Shown here in pieces: positions 1-14,800 of a stretch of 64,000 bases of DNA; the stretch's first letter is position 1; each line of letters opens with the position of its first letter. The notes under the pieces are model-generated. The model saw only the letters and a list, made by a program, of their open reading frames with translations, ran no database searches and had not been told where the DNA came from. Origin of the DNA: Myxococcus sp. CA023 (lineage in GTDB: Bacteria > Myxococcota > Myxococcia > Myxococcales > Myxococcaceae); assembly GCF_010998615.1 (NCBI RefSeq), contig NZ_JAAEAH010000030.1, positions 29,202-93,201 on the forward strand, written 5' to 3'. The translations under genes and the position numbers were made by a program.

Positions 1-209
1 GGGTCGAAGCGCTCGGGCGCCTCGAAGTAGTCGATCAACACGTCGATAGTGGCGTCACGGGCATCTTCGTAGGTGCAGCCGCGGGCGCGCTTCACGGCCC
101 CGATGATGGGGTCGGCGAGGGCCGCAAACGCTTCCGAGGTCGCCACCGACTCTCGCTGGAGGATGCGCGCATGCAACGCGACGTCCTCGTCTCGTGTTGG
201 AATTCCCAT
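1..209 (-). CDS. RNA polymerase sigma-factor-like protein, N-terminal part (runs off left edge)
   Basis: Reading leftwards from an ATG at 209-207 gives 69 open codons up to the window edge, starting MGIPTRDEDVALHARILQRE. A GAGGAG sequence lies about 7 nt upstream of the ATG, which supports this start. The visible part resembles the N-terminal region of the sigma-70-like factors seen in myxobacteria: a helical stretch ending in acidic residues, then a D-A-T-I-D-V-L-I-D-Y segment and an A-P-E-R-F-D-P ending that matches the usual 'APERYDP' step. The DNA-binding region 4 would lie outside the window, so the assignment rests only on region-2-like sequence. It is transcribed away from the rest of the window. 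A different helical regulator is possible. Confidence 0.5.
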   Translation of the reverse strand, partial: MGIPTRDEDVALHARILQRESVATSEAFAALADPIIGAVKRARGCTYEDARDATIDVLIDYFEAPERFD

Positions 210-348
210 CCTGACTCCTCATCGGAAGTTTCCGTGGACGCGCTCAATACGTGCGCGCATGTGCTCCTTCGGAGCCGCACTGGCGAGTTCGACGGAAACA
301 TGCATCTGCGCCACCCAAATGGTTCCTGGCAGGCGAGCCGCGTGTCTG

Positions 349-364
349 TACCTCCCGGGTGGTA
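349..364. repeat. Palindrome copy 1, consensus TACCWCCNNGGWGGTA
   Basis: TACCTCCCGGGTGGTA, 7 of 8 base pairs symmetric. It lies 139 bp upstream of the start of the sigma-like gene. Four related copies occur at 600-615, 61123-61138, 62396-62411 and 62613-62628. The size and dyad symmetry suggest an operator for a dimeric regulator; the regulator is not known. Confidence 0.5.
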
Positions 365-599
365 TGTTCATGGACGGTAATGCAGACAGTGGAGCCAATG
401 CACCTGGGCTCCGTTCGTTGGCTTGGACGAGTCAGGTTTGCCAACGGCGCAGGTCGTCGCGGACTCGGCGTCTGCGAAGACACCCTGCTTCAGCGTCTGA
501 TGTTGTGATGCACTGCGTGGTCTCCTGCCATCCCGGTCGGAGGGGAGCGGGGGCTTCGCGAGACACGGACTGTTCAGGAGTTCTGGCGCGCGTTGCCCA

Positions 600-615
600 T
601 ACCACCCAGGTGGTA
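600..615. repeat. Palindrome copy 2, consensus TACCWCCNNGGWGGTA
   Basis: TACCACCCAGGTGGTA, 7 of 8 pairs symmetric; only the central pair is mismatched. It lies 251 bp from copy 1, in the same non-coding stretch. Confidence 0.5.
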
Positions 616-815
616 AAGACAGACCCATCCCTCAAATGCACTCTTCGGGGCGGATGCTGGCGTTGTCCGATGCAACCCAGGGCGGCTCGGGGGGACGTTC
701 CGGGAGCGCGGCCGACGCGGGGAGCGCCGTCAGGCGCGGCAGCACGTTCCTTCGGGAGACGGGGCAGGGGGCTGCCCGGTTCCGGACGCGGGTGCTGCCG
801 GGGCGAGGTGCTGGA

Positions 816-847
816 GCCGGGCGGCCTGGAGCAGGAGGCCGCCCGGC
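816..847 (-). terminator. Hairpin terminator downstream of the chitinase gene
   Basis: A perfect 12-bp inverted repeat (GCCGGGCGGCCT at 816-827, AGGCCGCCCGGC at 836-847) encloses an 8-nt loop and lies about 50 bp past the chitinase stop codon. There is no clear U-run, which is common in GC-rich genomes. Confidence 0.55.
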
Positions 848-896
848 GTTCGGCGTGAGGTGGAGGTGCGATCCATCCCCACCTTGGTGACGCATC

Positions 897-2114
897 TCAG
901 CAGCCCAGGTTGCCGCCAGGGCTCACGCCGAGCATGTTGGTGAAGCGCTGATAGTTGTTGATGCGACTCTGCACCTGGCCCGGATTGCCACCATTGCACT
1001 CCAGCGAGCCATTGATGGTGCGGATGGTCTCACCGAAGCCGTGGCCGTCGACCATGGCGCGGTGGGCGGACATGGTTCCGGCGCCGGCCTGCGTGGTCCA
1101 GAACCAGAACGCGGAGCGCCATGCGGCGTTGGCGTCCTGGGCCAGCAGGTCCGGGTTGGTGTGAAGCGGCAGCCCCAGCGCGGCGCCGGCGGCGCAGTAG
1201 TTGCCGTTCCAGGACAACTGGATGGGCCCACGTCCGTAGTACTTCTTGCCCGCGACGCAGTAGCAGCCCGGCGGACCCCATGCGCCGCAGTAGTCACCGC
1301 GATTGATCTCCTCCACGTACACGTAATCGCCCGTCTCATGGGCCGTGTTGGCGAAGAAGGCCGCCACCTCGCGCTTGCGCGTCTCCAGCGAGCCCGTGTT
1401 GGCGAAGGCCGGGAAGGTGTTCGCGGCGGCAATGAGGCTGCTGTACGTGTAGAAGGGGTTCCGGTTCGGGAACATGGCGTTGAACGTGGACTCGCTCAGG
1501 ATGGCGGCCAGCCCCGTGCCAGGGTTGCCACCGCCCCCGTCGATGCGGTCGAACGTCCATCGCTGGTTCGTGCGCTGCTCGTAGGGGTACTGCACCAGCT
1601 CCGTGCCGTTGGCCGTGTTGCCCCAGTACACGTCAATGGCCATGTCCGTGTGACGCGCGCGGATGCTGAACTCGCTGCCCACTTCCTTCACGAAGCGGAA
1701 CTGCTGGTTCGCTCCGCCGCCATAGCCCCACTGGTGGACCAGCGCGTTCGCCGCGGTGCTCGCCTCCTTGATGTCGAGCGCCTTGTTGCTGTTCACGTTG
1801 ATGATGCTGAAGTAGCCCCCGGACGTGGGCGTGACGCGGAAGCGCTGCGCATTCGTGTCGTTGCAATCCCATTGCTGCACCTTGGCGCCGTCCGCCGTGC
1901 TCGACGAGGCGACGTCGATGCACTTGTTCGTCATCACCGAGCGGATGACGTAGGTGCCTTCGGTGATGGTGTCGACAATGGCGGCGCCTTCCACCTGGCC
2001 CACCGGTTCGAGGGCGGCGGGCGGTGGCTCGGCGCCGCCACAGCCTCCCAGGGCGCTCAGGCCCCCACAGATTCCCAGCAGGGCCAGACTGCGTGACACG
2101 AACTTGCCGGACAT
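897..2114 (-). CDS. Secreted GH19 chitinase with N-terminal ricin-type lectin domain (lipoprotein)
   Basis: 405 residues. Residues 1-25 form a lipoprotein signal ending in L-G-G-C, so Cys25 is the likely lipidated residue. Residues about 50-190 form a ricin B-type beta-trefoil with three repeated Q-x-W/Q-x-F units (QQWDCND, HQWGYGG, TNQRWTF), which should bind carbohydrate. Residues about 200-405 are a glycoside hydrolase family 19 domain: FFANTAHETG carries the catalytic acid Glu260, a second Glu lies near 268-269, and KYYGRGPIQLSWNGNY is the family signature. The enzyme should hydrolyse beta-1,4-GlcNAc polymers such as chitin, or possibly peptidoglycan glycan, at the cell surface or outside. 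AAGGAG lies 8 nt upstream of the ATG. It is followed by the hairpin at 816-847. A role in predation on fungi or other bacteria is inferred. Confidence 0.9.
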   Translation of the reverse strand: MSGKFVSRSLALLGICGGLSALGGCGGAEPPPAALEPVGQVEGAAIVDTITEGTYVIRSVMTNKCIDVASSSTADGAKVQQWDCNDTNAQRFRVTPTSGGYFSIINVNSNKALDIKEASTAANALVHQWGYGGGANQQFRFVKEVGSEFSIRARHTDMAIDVYWGNTANGTELVQYPYEQRTNQRWTFDRIDGGGGNPGTGLAAILSESTFNAMFPNRNPFYTYSSLIAAANTFPAFANTGSLETRKREVAAFFANTAHETGDYVYVEEINRGDYCGAWGPPGCYCVAGKKYYGRGPIQLSWNGNYCAAGAALGLPLHTNPDLLAQDANAAWRSAFWFWTTQAGAGTMSAHRAMVDGHGFGETIRTINGSLECNGGNPGQVQSRINNYQRFTNMLGVSPGGNLGC

Positions 2115-2285
2115 GCTTGTGCTCCTTGCGGTCGAGGGTTTCTCGGGCGCGCCACGCCTGGGGCGGGCGGAGGCCTTGGCTCCGGGGGCCGGAGCCGCAA
2201 GGACTGTACGGCAATCGGTAAATCGGGAATAAGCTGAAGGTGTCGCCGGGCGCGAAGCGTTGACGAGCGGACGCGCCGCGGCGGC

Positions 2286-3653
2286 TCAGGCTTGCTGTTG
2301 CGCCGTGGGGACAGCCTGGGGCAGCAGCGCGTCCGGGAGCTCGTCTTCCACGCCACGTACACGCGGGGAGGACGCGGTCAGCATGACGCAGCCCATCAGC
2401 AGGAGGCCCAGGACGACGTAGAGCAGGGCGATGCCCCGGCCCGGGCCGGTGCCCAGCACCTGGCCGAAGGTGTTGGCCAGGGCGCCGTCCGGCGCCATCC
2501 AGGGGTCGAAGACCTTGTCCGTCAACGGGCCCGCGAGCAGTGCGGCGATGGGCGGGGCGACCAGCGCGAGCATCCGGCGCGTGGCGAACACCCGTCCCTG
2601 GATGGCGGGAGGCACCTTGCTCTGCCAGATGGCCTGCGAGCAGCCCATGGCCACCGGCGCGGTGAACATGAACACGAAGGCGGCGCAGGCGACGACGAAC
2701 ACGCTGGCGGGGAGCGCCGCGGCCAGCAAGGCCATGCCCGCGACGAGCTCCGCGCCCAGCACGCCCTGGATGCGCCGCTTCGGGCCGCCCCAGACGCCCA
2801 TGGTGATTCCACCCGCCACCATGCCGACGCCGGAGCAGGACACCACCAGGCCCAGCGTCGTCGGGTCCGTGAAGCTCAACACCAGCGGGGTGATGAGCAC
2901 CGTCACCAGCACGGAGACCAGGTTGACGGCGGAGCTGAAGCCCAGCAGTCCGAGCAGGCCGGTGCGCTCGCGGATGAAGCGCCAGCCCAGCGCGATGTCC
3001 GTCCACAGCGACTTCCTGGCCTCGGTCCGCGCGGCGTCCGGTTCGGGCTGGGGGATGCGCACGCTCAGCAGCGTGGCCACCGCGAAGAGGAAGGTCGCCA
3101 GGTCGATGAGCAGCACGCCTTGCAAGCCCATGCGCACCACCAGCACGCCCGCCATCGCGGGGCCCAGGAGCTGACCCGCGCTCATGGCCAGTTCCACCAT
3201 GCCGTTGGCCCGGCCCAGGTTCTGCTTGGAGACCAGCAGGGGCGTGGTCGTGGAGAAGGCCAGGATGCGGAAGGTGCTGAAGGCGGCGCTCATCGCCAGG
3301 GGGGGATAGAAGTGCCAGTTTTGAAGGGGCCACAGCCCGGCGCGGTCCGCCGCGACAAGGCACCACATCAACCCGATGGCCGTCATCGCGCCCAGGTCCG
3401 CCAGCAGCATCACCCGCTGACGGTTGCTGCGGTCCACCATGGAGCCCGCGACGGGCGCGAGCAGCACCATCGGGAGGAACCCGAAGAAGGACGCCAGCGA
3501 GTACTCCGTGACGGAGTCGCTGTTTTGGTAGACGTAGACACCCACCGAGAACTGGGTGAGTCCCGTCCCCAGCGATGAGATGAGCTGACCCAGCCAGATG
3601 AGACTGAAGACCCGGGCAGGGTTCGTGACGACGTTCCTGCTTGAGAATGCCAT
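2286..3653 (-). CDS. MFS transporter, probable metabolite exporter
   Basis: 455 residues with about 12 predicted membrane helices in two halves separated by a charged loop (residues about 205-225, PQPEPDAARTEARKS). The loop after the second helix contains GSMVDRSNRQRVM, the major-facilitator motif A signature (G-x3-D-R-x-x-R-R). The overall look is that of the drug- and siderophore-efflux MFS group related to EntS. It lies on the opposite strand to the FAAL-NRPS gene, with 357 bp between their starts. That arrangement often marks self-resistance or export of the adjacent product; the substrate is inferred only from position. No strong ribosome-binding site precedes the ATG; GGAAGG lies about 12 nt away. 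A 171-bp gap separates it from the chitinase gene downstream, so the two may be cotranscribed. Confidence 0.85.
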   Translation of the reverse strand: MAFSSRNVVTNPARVFSLIWLGQLISSLGTGLTQFSVGVYVYQNSDSVTEYSLASFFGFLPMVLLAPVAGSMVDRSNRQRVMLLADLGAMTAIGLMWCLVAADRAGLWPLQNWHFYPPLAMSAAFSTFRILAFSTTTPLLVSKQNLGRANGMVELAMSAGQLLGPAMAGVLVVRMGLQGVLLIDLATFLFAVATLLSVRIPQPEPDAARTEARKSLWTDIALGWRFIRERTGLLGLLGFSSAVNLVSVLVTVLITPLVLSFTDPTTLGLVVSCSGVGMVAGGITMGVWGGPKRRIQGVLGAELVAGMALLAAALPASVFVVACAAFVFMFTAPVAMGCSQAIWQSKVPPAIQGRVFATRRMLALVAPPIAALLAGPLTDKVFDPWMAPDGALANTFGQVLGTGPGRGIALLYVVLGLLLMGCVMLTASSPRVRGVEDELPDALLPQAVPTAQQQA

Positions 3654-4010
3654 GCCGTCAGCGGGCCTTCCGCGGGCGTGCGCCGCTCGGTGTCAGATGC
3701 ATGGCTAGAGTCTTCGTGAGCACGGCCAGCGCGTCTACCCGGATACCGCGTTCTTTTTATCAGGAACCGCTATCGCTGTAATAATCGATCTTATCGTTTA
3801 TATGGACAAGCAGGCAACGGCGGTGGCACAAGCTGCGCTGTATCAAGGGGGCGGGCTCAGGCGAGGTACGAGCGTGCTTCCTCTTCCGGGCGAAGCGGCA
3901 TGCTGTCTCGGGGAGCCTTGGCCGGAAGATGTTTGCCGGGGGGTTCTTCGTGCTCAGCCGGATGTCGTGGCCGCGTGTCAACCCGGGCCGTGTCCAGCGC
4001 AGGAGAAGAC
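3654..4010. promoter_or_regulatory. Divergent intergenic region between the MFS exporter and the FAAL-NRPS gene
   Basis: 357 bp between two divergent starts. Bases about 3750-3805 form an AT-rich island (runs such as TTTTTAT, TAATAAT and TTTATAT) that contrasts with the GC-rich surroundings and probably holds the promoters. No -35/-10 pair was convincing enough to fix. The short open frames here (3760-3981 minus, 3802-4014 plus) have no coding character. Confidence 0.45.
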
Positions 4011-10475
<6,465 letters not shown>

Positions 10476-10495
10476 CGACGCGGGGAACGCGCGGG

Positions 10496-11281
10496 CTACG
10501 CGCGCGTTTCGTTCAGCGCCTGCCGGATGGCGCGTGCCACCGGCGAGGCGTCGTCCTCCGGGCCCTGAACCGCGAAGGGGGCGCGGGACAGGAGCGGCGG
10601 CTGGGCCATGAAGCGCGGCCGGGTTCCCTTGTGCGGCTGCGCGGCATGGACCAGGAAGGGGTGGCACAGGTACACGGTGCCGGCCTCTCCCGTGGCGAGC
10701 GCGAGCGGCCGGTGGGCTGACACGTCCAACTTCCCGGCGAGCTCCATGAACGTCAACCCCGCGTCTCCCGCGGGGGCCAACACGCGGGCGACGTCCCGGT
10801 GGGAGCCCACGCGGATGCGGGTGGGGGCGTCGTCCTCGCCCACGTCGGAGCAGAGGAAGAGCATCAGCAGGGCGCGGCCTTTCGACGCCACATTCACCCG
10901 CCAGGAGAAAAACGAGCTCGGGTCGTCACCTGGGAAGCTGGCATCGACATGCCAGCCGTCGTCTCCAGGCGCGTCCGGGCTGGGAAAGCGCACGGGGAAG
11001 GTGCCCAGGCTGCCTCGAGGGAGCCAGCGTCCGGGGCCCACCAACTGGTCGAACGCGCCTCGCAGCCGGGGCGTGTTCGCCGCCAGCCGGAAGGGCTCCT
11101 GCGCGTAGTCCCCGAGCCGGATGACCGGCTGCTTCCAGGTGGCCGGATTGTCCGGGGCACACCCCGTGTCGCGCCAGAGCAGATCGCGGCACGTGTCCGC
11201 CAGCTCGCGGGGAAACGCCTGGTCCAGCCGGACGAATCCACGCTCGATGAACTGCTCCACTTCGCCTGGGGAAAGCTCCAT
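10496..11281 (-). CDS. Phytanoyl-CoA dioxygenase (PhyH) family Fe(II)/2-oxoglutarate oxygenase
   Basis: 261 residues. The iron-binding facial triad is visible as H111-x-D113 (GWHVDASF) and His212 (HPFLVHAAQP), with Arg221 or Arg223 placed to hold 2-oxoglutarate. This fits a non-heme oxygenase that hydroxylates a small molecule or lipid. AGGAGG lies 8 nt upstream of the ATG. The gene converges on the FAAL-NRPS gene (20 bp between the stops) and diverges from mxaF. It could tailor the product of either biosynthetic unit, but myxalamids need no such step, so the link is positional only. Many PhyH proteins in bacteria have unknown substrates. Confidence 0.8.
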   Translation of the reverse strand: MELSPGEVEQFIERGFVRLDQAFPRELADTCRDLLWRDTGCAPDNPATWKQPVIRLGDYAQEPFRLAANTPRLRGAFDQLVGPGRWLPRGSLGTFPVRFPSPDAPGDDGWHVDASFPGDDPSSFFSWRVNVASKGRALLMLFLCSDVGEDDAPTRIRVGSHRDVARVLAPAGDAGLTFMELAGKLDVSAHRPLALATGEAGTVYLCHPFLVHAAQPHKGTRPRFMAQPPLLSRAPFAVQGPEDDASPVARAIRQALNETRA

Positions 11282-11893
11282 TCGGGTTGCCTCCTCGTGG
11301 TCCGGGGCCGGTAGCCCGCAGCGCGTTTCTGTATTGATTTATCATAAGAATTCATGCGCCCGGTGATTGCTTCGCGACGCGGAGCTCGGGGTGCCCAGCA
11401 GGTGGAGGCGGCTGGCGTGTGCAGGACACATCCAGGCCATTGCGTTTGCTGGTGGAACCCCCTGGGCATCGGCCCTGGGGGACGCTGGGCGACTGATAGG
11501 CTTTATGCTTATGGGTTCTGCGATTTCCCCGGAATGGAGGCGGCGCGCGCTCTGACTGGCGGGTGTGTCATGTCTGGGGAGTGTTTTGTTCGCAATTAGT
11601 TCTACTGGGGTCACCCATGTGTTTGCTTCGGGGTTTGTTGATTTTCAAGTCAGGCATGCATCATTGAAAGTCTTGGTGATTGAGAGACATGGGTTGCTCC
11701 GTTTGGAGTGTCCGGTTCTCGTGAAAGTGCACGAAACGGCTTCGTGCTGACGGGCTTGCGCCAACGTTAGGGATTTGGCATTGATCCGTTCTTCCTTGTA
11801 TCGGGTCTATCGAGGGGGAGGCGGACTGCGTCCGTCGTCATCTCGTTCGCCGAGGAAAAGCCCGGCTTTCGAGCGTGCCAGTTAGAGGTCCGA
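11282..11893. promoter_or_regulatory. Upstream regulatory region of the mxa operon (divergent from the PhyH gene)
   Basis: 612 bp without a credible gene; the short open frames lack codon bias and ribosome-binding sites. Bases about 11560-11800 are clearly more AT-rich than the neighbourhood, as expected for a strong promoter and leader of a 45-kb operon. A small hairpin lies at 11729-11747. TTGGCA near 11774 followed by TTGTAT near 11795 is a weak promoter-like pair with a short 15-nt spacer. No pair was good enough to call. Confidence 0.4.
11729..11747 (+). other. Small hairpin in the mxa leader region
   Basis: GCACGAA, a 5-nt loop and TTCGTGC give a perfect 7-bp stem about 150 bp upstream of mxaF. 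It could be a leader structure or a protein-binding dyad. Function not known. Confidence 0.3.
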
Positions 11894-14800
11894 GTGTCGC
11901 CACAAAATGGGTTGTCGAAGGCGGGTTTGGCCGAAGTGCGGGCTCGTTTGACCGCGGTCCTTGCTCAGCGATTGGGAATCGAGGCTCACACTCTGGATGT
12001 CCGAGAGCGCTTCAGTCTGTATGGGCTTGATTCGCTGAAGGCCACCGGCTTCATCGCGGAGGTGGGGGCGATGCTGGGGCGTTCATTGTCGCCCACGCTT
12101 GCCTGGGAATATCCCACGTTGGATGGGCTGGCCCGCTACCTCGCGGGTGAGCAGGATGGCGCGTCGTCGCATTCCCTGGCACGTATCGCGCGGGCCCATG
12201 AGCCCATTGCCATTATTGGATTGGCCTGTCGTTATCCCCAGGCGGCGGATCCAGAGGCCTTCTGGCGTCTGCTCGTGGGCGGGACGGATGCCATTACGGA
12301 AGTGCCGCCGGACCGGTGGGACGTCAACCGCCTTTATGATCGAGACCCCGCGGCGCCCGGCAAGGTGATTTCCCGCTGGGGCGGCTATCTGGATCGCGTG
12401 GATGGCTTTGACCCGCTCTTCTTCGGCATCTCACCGAAGGAGGCGCTCCACATGGACCCGCAGCAGCGGCTCATGCTGGAGCTGAGCTGGGAGGCGCTGG
12501 AGGACGCGGGCATCGCCGCGGACCGGCTGCAGGGCTCACCCACGGCGGTCTGCTTCGGCGCCGCGTGGATGGACTACGAGATGACGCTGCAGCGCTTCGG
12601 CATGAAGCGCATCTCCTCGTACACGTCCACGGGCTATCACCACAGCGTCCTGGCCAACCGGGTCTCCTACGTCCTGGGGCTGCGGGGGCCGAGCTTCTCC
12701 ATCGACTCGGCCTGCTCGTCCTCGCTCACGGCGGTGCACCTGGCCTGTGAGAGCCTGCGCAGGGGCGAGTCGACGCTGGCCCTGGTGGGCGGTGTGAATC
12801 TCACCATCGCCCCCGAGAGCACGGTGTCCCTGTCCAAGCTGGGGGCCCTCTCTCCAGACGGGCACTGCTACACGTTCGATGCCCGCGCCAACGGCTTCGT
12901 GCGCGGTGAGGGAGCGGGTGTGGCGGTGCTCAAGCCGCTCTCCCTGGCGCTCGCGGACGGCGACGCCATCTACTGCGTCATCCGCGGCAGTGCCATCAAC
13001 AACAATGGTGGCAGCAACGGCCTCACCGCGCCCAACCCGAAGGCGCAGGCGGAGGTCATCCGCCAGGCATGCGCCAGCGCGGGTGTCGAGCCGGCGGAGG
13101 TGCAGTACGTCGAGGCGCATGGCACGGGCACGCAACTGGGAGACCCGCTGGAGGCACAGGCCCTGGGCGAGGTGCTCGGCGCGGGACGGCCCGGGGGCAA
13201 GCCCCTGCTCATCGGCTCCTGCAAGACGAACATCGGGCACCTGGAGGCCGCGGCGGGCATCACCGGGCTCATCAAGACCGCGCTGTGCATCAAGCACCGC
13301 GCGCTTCCAGCCAGCCTCCACTACGAGAAGCCCAATCCGCTCATTCCCTTCGAGGCGCTGGGCCTGGCGGTTCACCACACCCTGGGAGATTGGCCGGAGC
13401 CCGACCGGAAGCTCATCGCGGGCGTCAGTTCCTTCGGCTTCGGGGGCGCGAACTGCCACATCGTGATGGAAGAGGCGCGTCTCCCCGAGGCACGGCTCCT
13501 CCACCTGTCGGGTGAGACGACGGAGGCGCTGCGGGGCGCCGCGCAGGGGCTGCTCGACCGCGTGACGGCCCGGGAGCACCTGCCACTGGCCGAGCTGCTC
13601 CGCGCGGCCGAAGCGGACGCGGGCACGCATGCGCACCGCCTGACGGTGACGGTCCGGACCCGGAAGGACCTCCGTGCGGGCCTGGAGAACTTCCTGGCGG
13701 GCGTGCCGCGCCCGGGCGTGTCCGTGGGAGCGGTGGCGGAGGACGCGGTCCGTAAGCCGGTATTCGTCTATTCGGGACACGGCTGCCAGTGGCCCCGCAT
13801 GGGCCTGCCCTTGCTGGACGCCGAGCCCGTGTTCCGGGCGACGCTGCTGCGCTGCGATGCGCTCATCCGAAAGTACGAAGGTTGGTCGCTGCTGGAAGTG
13901 CTGGCCGCTGACGACGCGGCGGCGCGGCTGAGCCGGCTCGACATCGGGCTGCCCGCGATTGTGTCGATGGAGATGGCCCTGACGGACCTCTGGCGCTCGT
14001 GGGGCATCGAGCCCGGCGCCGTGGTGGGGCACAGCATCGGCGAGGTGTCGGCGGCATATGCGGCGGGAGTCCTGGACATCGAGGACACGATCCGCGTCGT
14101 CTGCGCCGAGAGCCGGCTGATGCACACGCAGGCGGGCAAGGGCAGCCTGGCGGTCGTGGGCGTCCCGTGGGCGGAGGCCGCTGAACTGCTCGTGGGCTAC
14201 GAGGGGCGGTTGTTCCGCGCCATCGACTCGGGCGCGGGTTCGACGGTGTTGTCGGGGGATGTGGACGCACTGGCCGAGGTGCTCGCGACGCTGCAACAGC
14301 GCGGAGTCTTCTGCCGGCAGGTGGACATCGACGTTCCGGTGCACAGCCCTCGCATGGATGTGCTGGCGGACGCGTTGACCGAGGAGCTTCGGGACATCCG
14401 GCCCCGCCCGGCGCGTGTTCCCTTGATCTCGTCCATTACCGGCGCGGAGATCGACGGCGCGAGCGCGGACGCCTCCCACTGGGTGCGGAACATCGCGTGG
14501 CCCACGCTCTTCACCGGCGCGCTCTCCCACACCATCCAAGAGGGCTATGACACGTTCCTGGAGGTCAGTCCGCATGCGATTCTGCGGCACCCCATCGACG
14601 CGACGCTGAAGCACCTGGGGCGGCAGGGCCGCGTGGTGCCCTCCCTGCGGCGGCAGGAGGATGAGCGCGCCACGCTGTTCGATTCGTTGGGCGTGCTCTA
14701 CGCGGCGGGACAGCCGGTCCGGTGGGACGCACTCGTCGCGCGTGGGGTGGACCATGACGGGGAGACGGTGCACCTGCTGCCCCTGTCGGCGCGGAGCCCG

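Larger units (their letters stand above)
210..896. other. Non-coding stretch between the sigma-like gene and the chitinase gene
   Basis: No open frame here shows convincing coding character; the long open frames on both strands have implausible composition (Arg, Cys, Ser and Pro rich) and no ribosome-binding site. The stretch should hold the promoter of the minus-strand sigma-like gene on its left and the 3' end of the chitinase transcript on its right. It carries two copies of a 16-bp palindrome (349-364 and 600-615) and a 12-bp-stem hairpin (816-847), listed separately. Confidence 0.5.

Noticed and set aside
73..858. A 261-codon plus-strand open frame across the left non-coding stretch
   Set aside because: It overlaps the minus-strand sigma-like gene and a terminator hairpin, has no ribosome-binding site, and is rich in Arg, Cys and Ser as expected from a random frame in GC-rich DNA.
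3900..4010. Longer N-terminus for the FAAL-NRPS protein starting at 3900
   Set aside because: The extra 37 residues are Cys/Gly/Ser rich and resemble no FAAL N-terminus; the ATG at 4011 has a good AGGAG 5 nt upstream.
11354..11599. Short plus-strand open frame in the mxa upstream region
   Set aside because: No codon bias, no ribosome-binding site and many Cys/Trp residues; it overlaps an equally long antisense frame.
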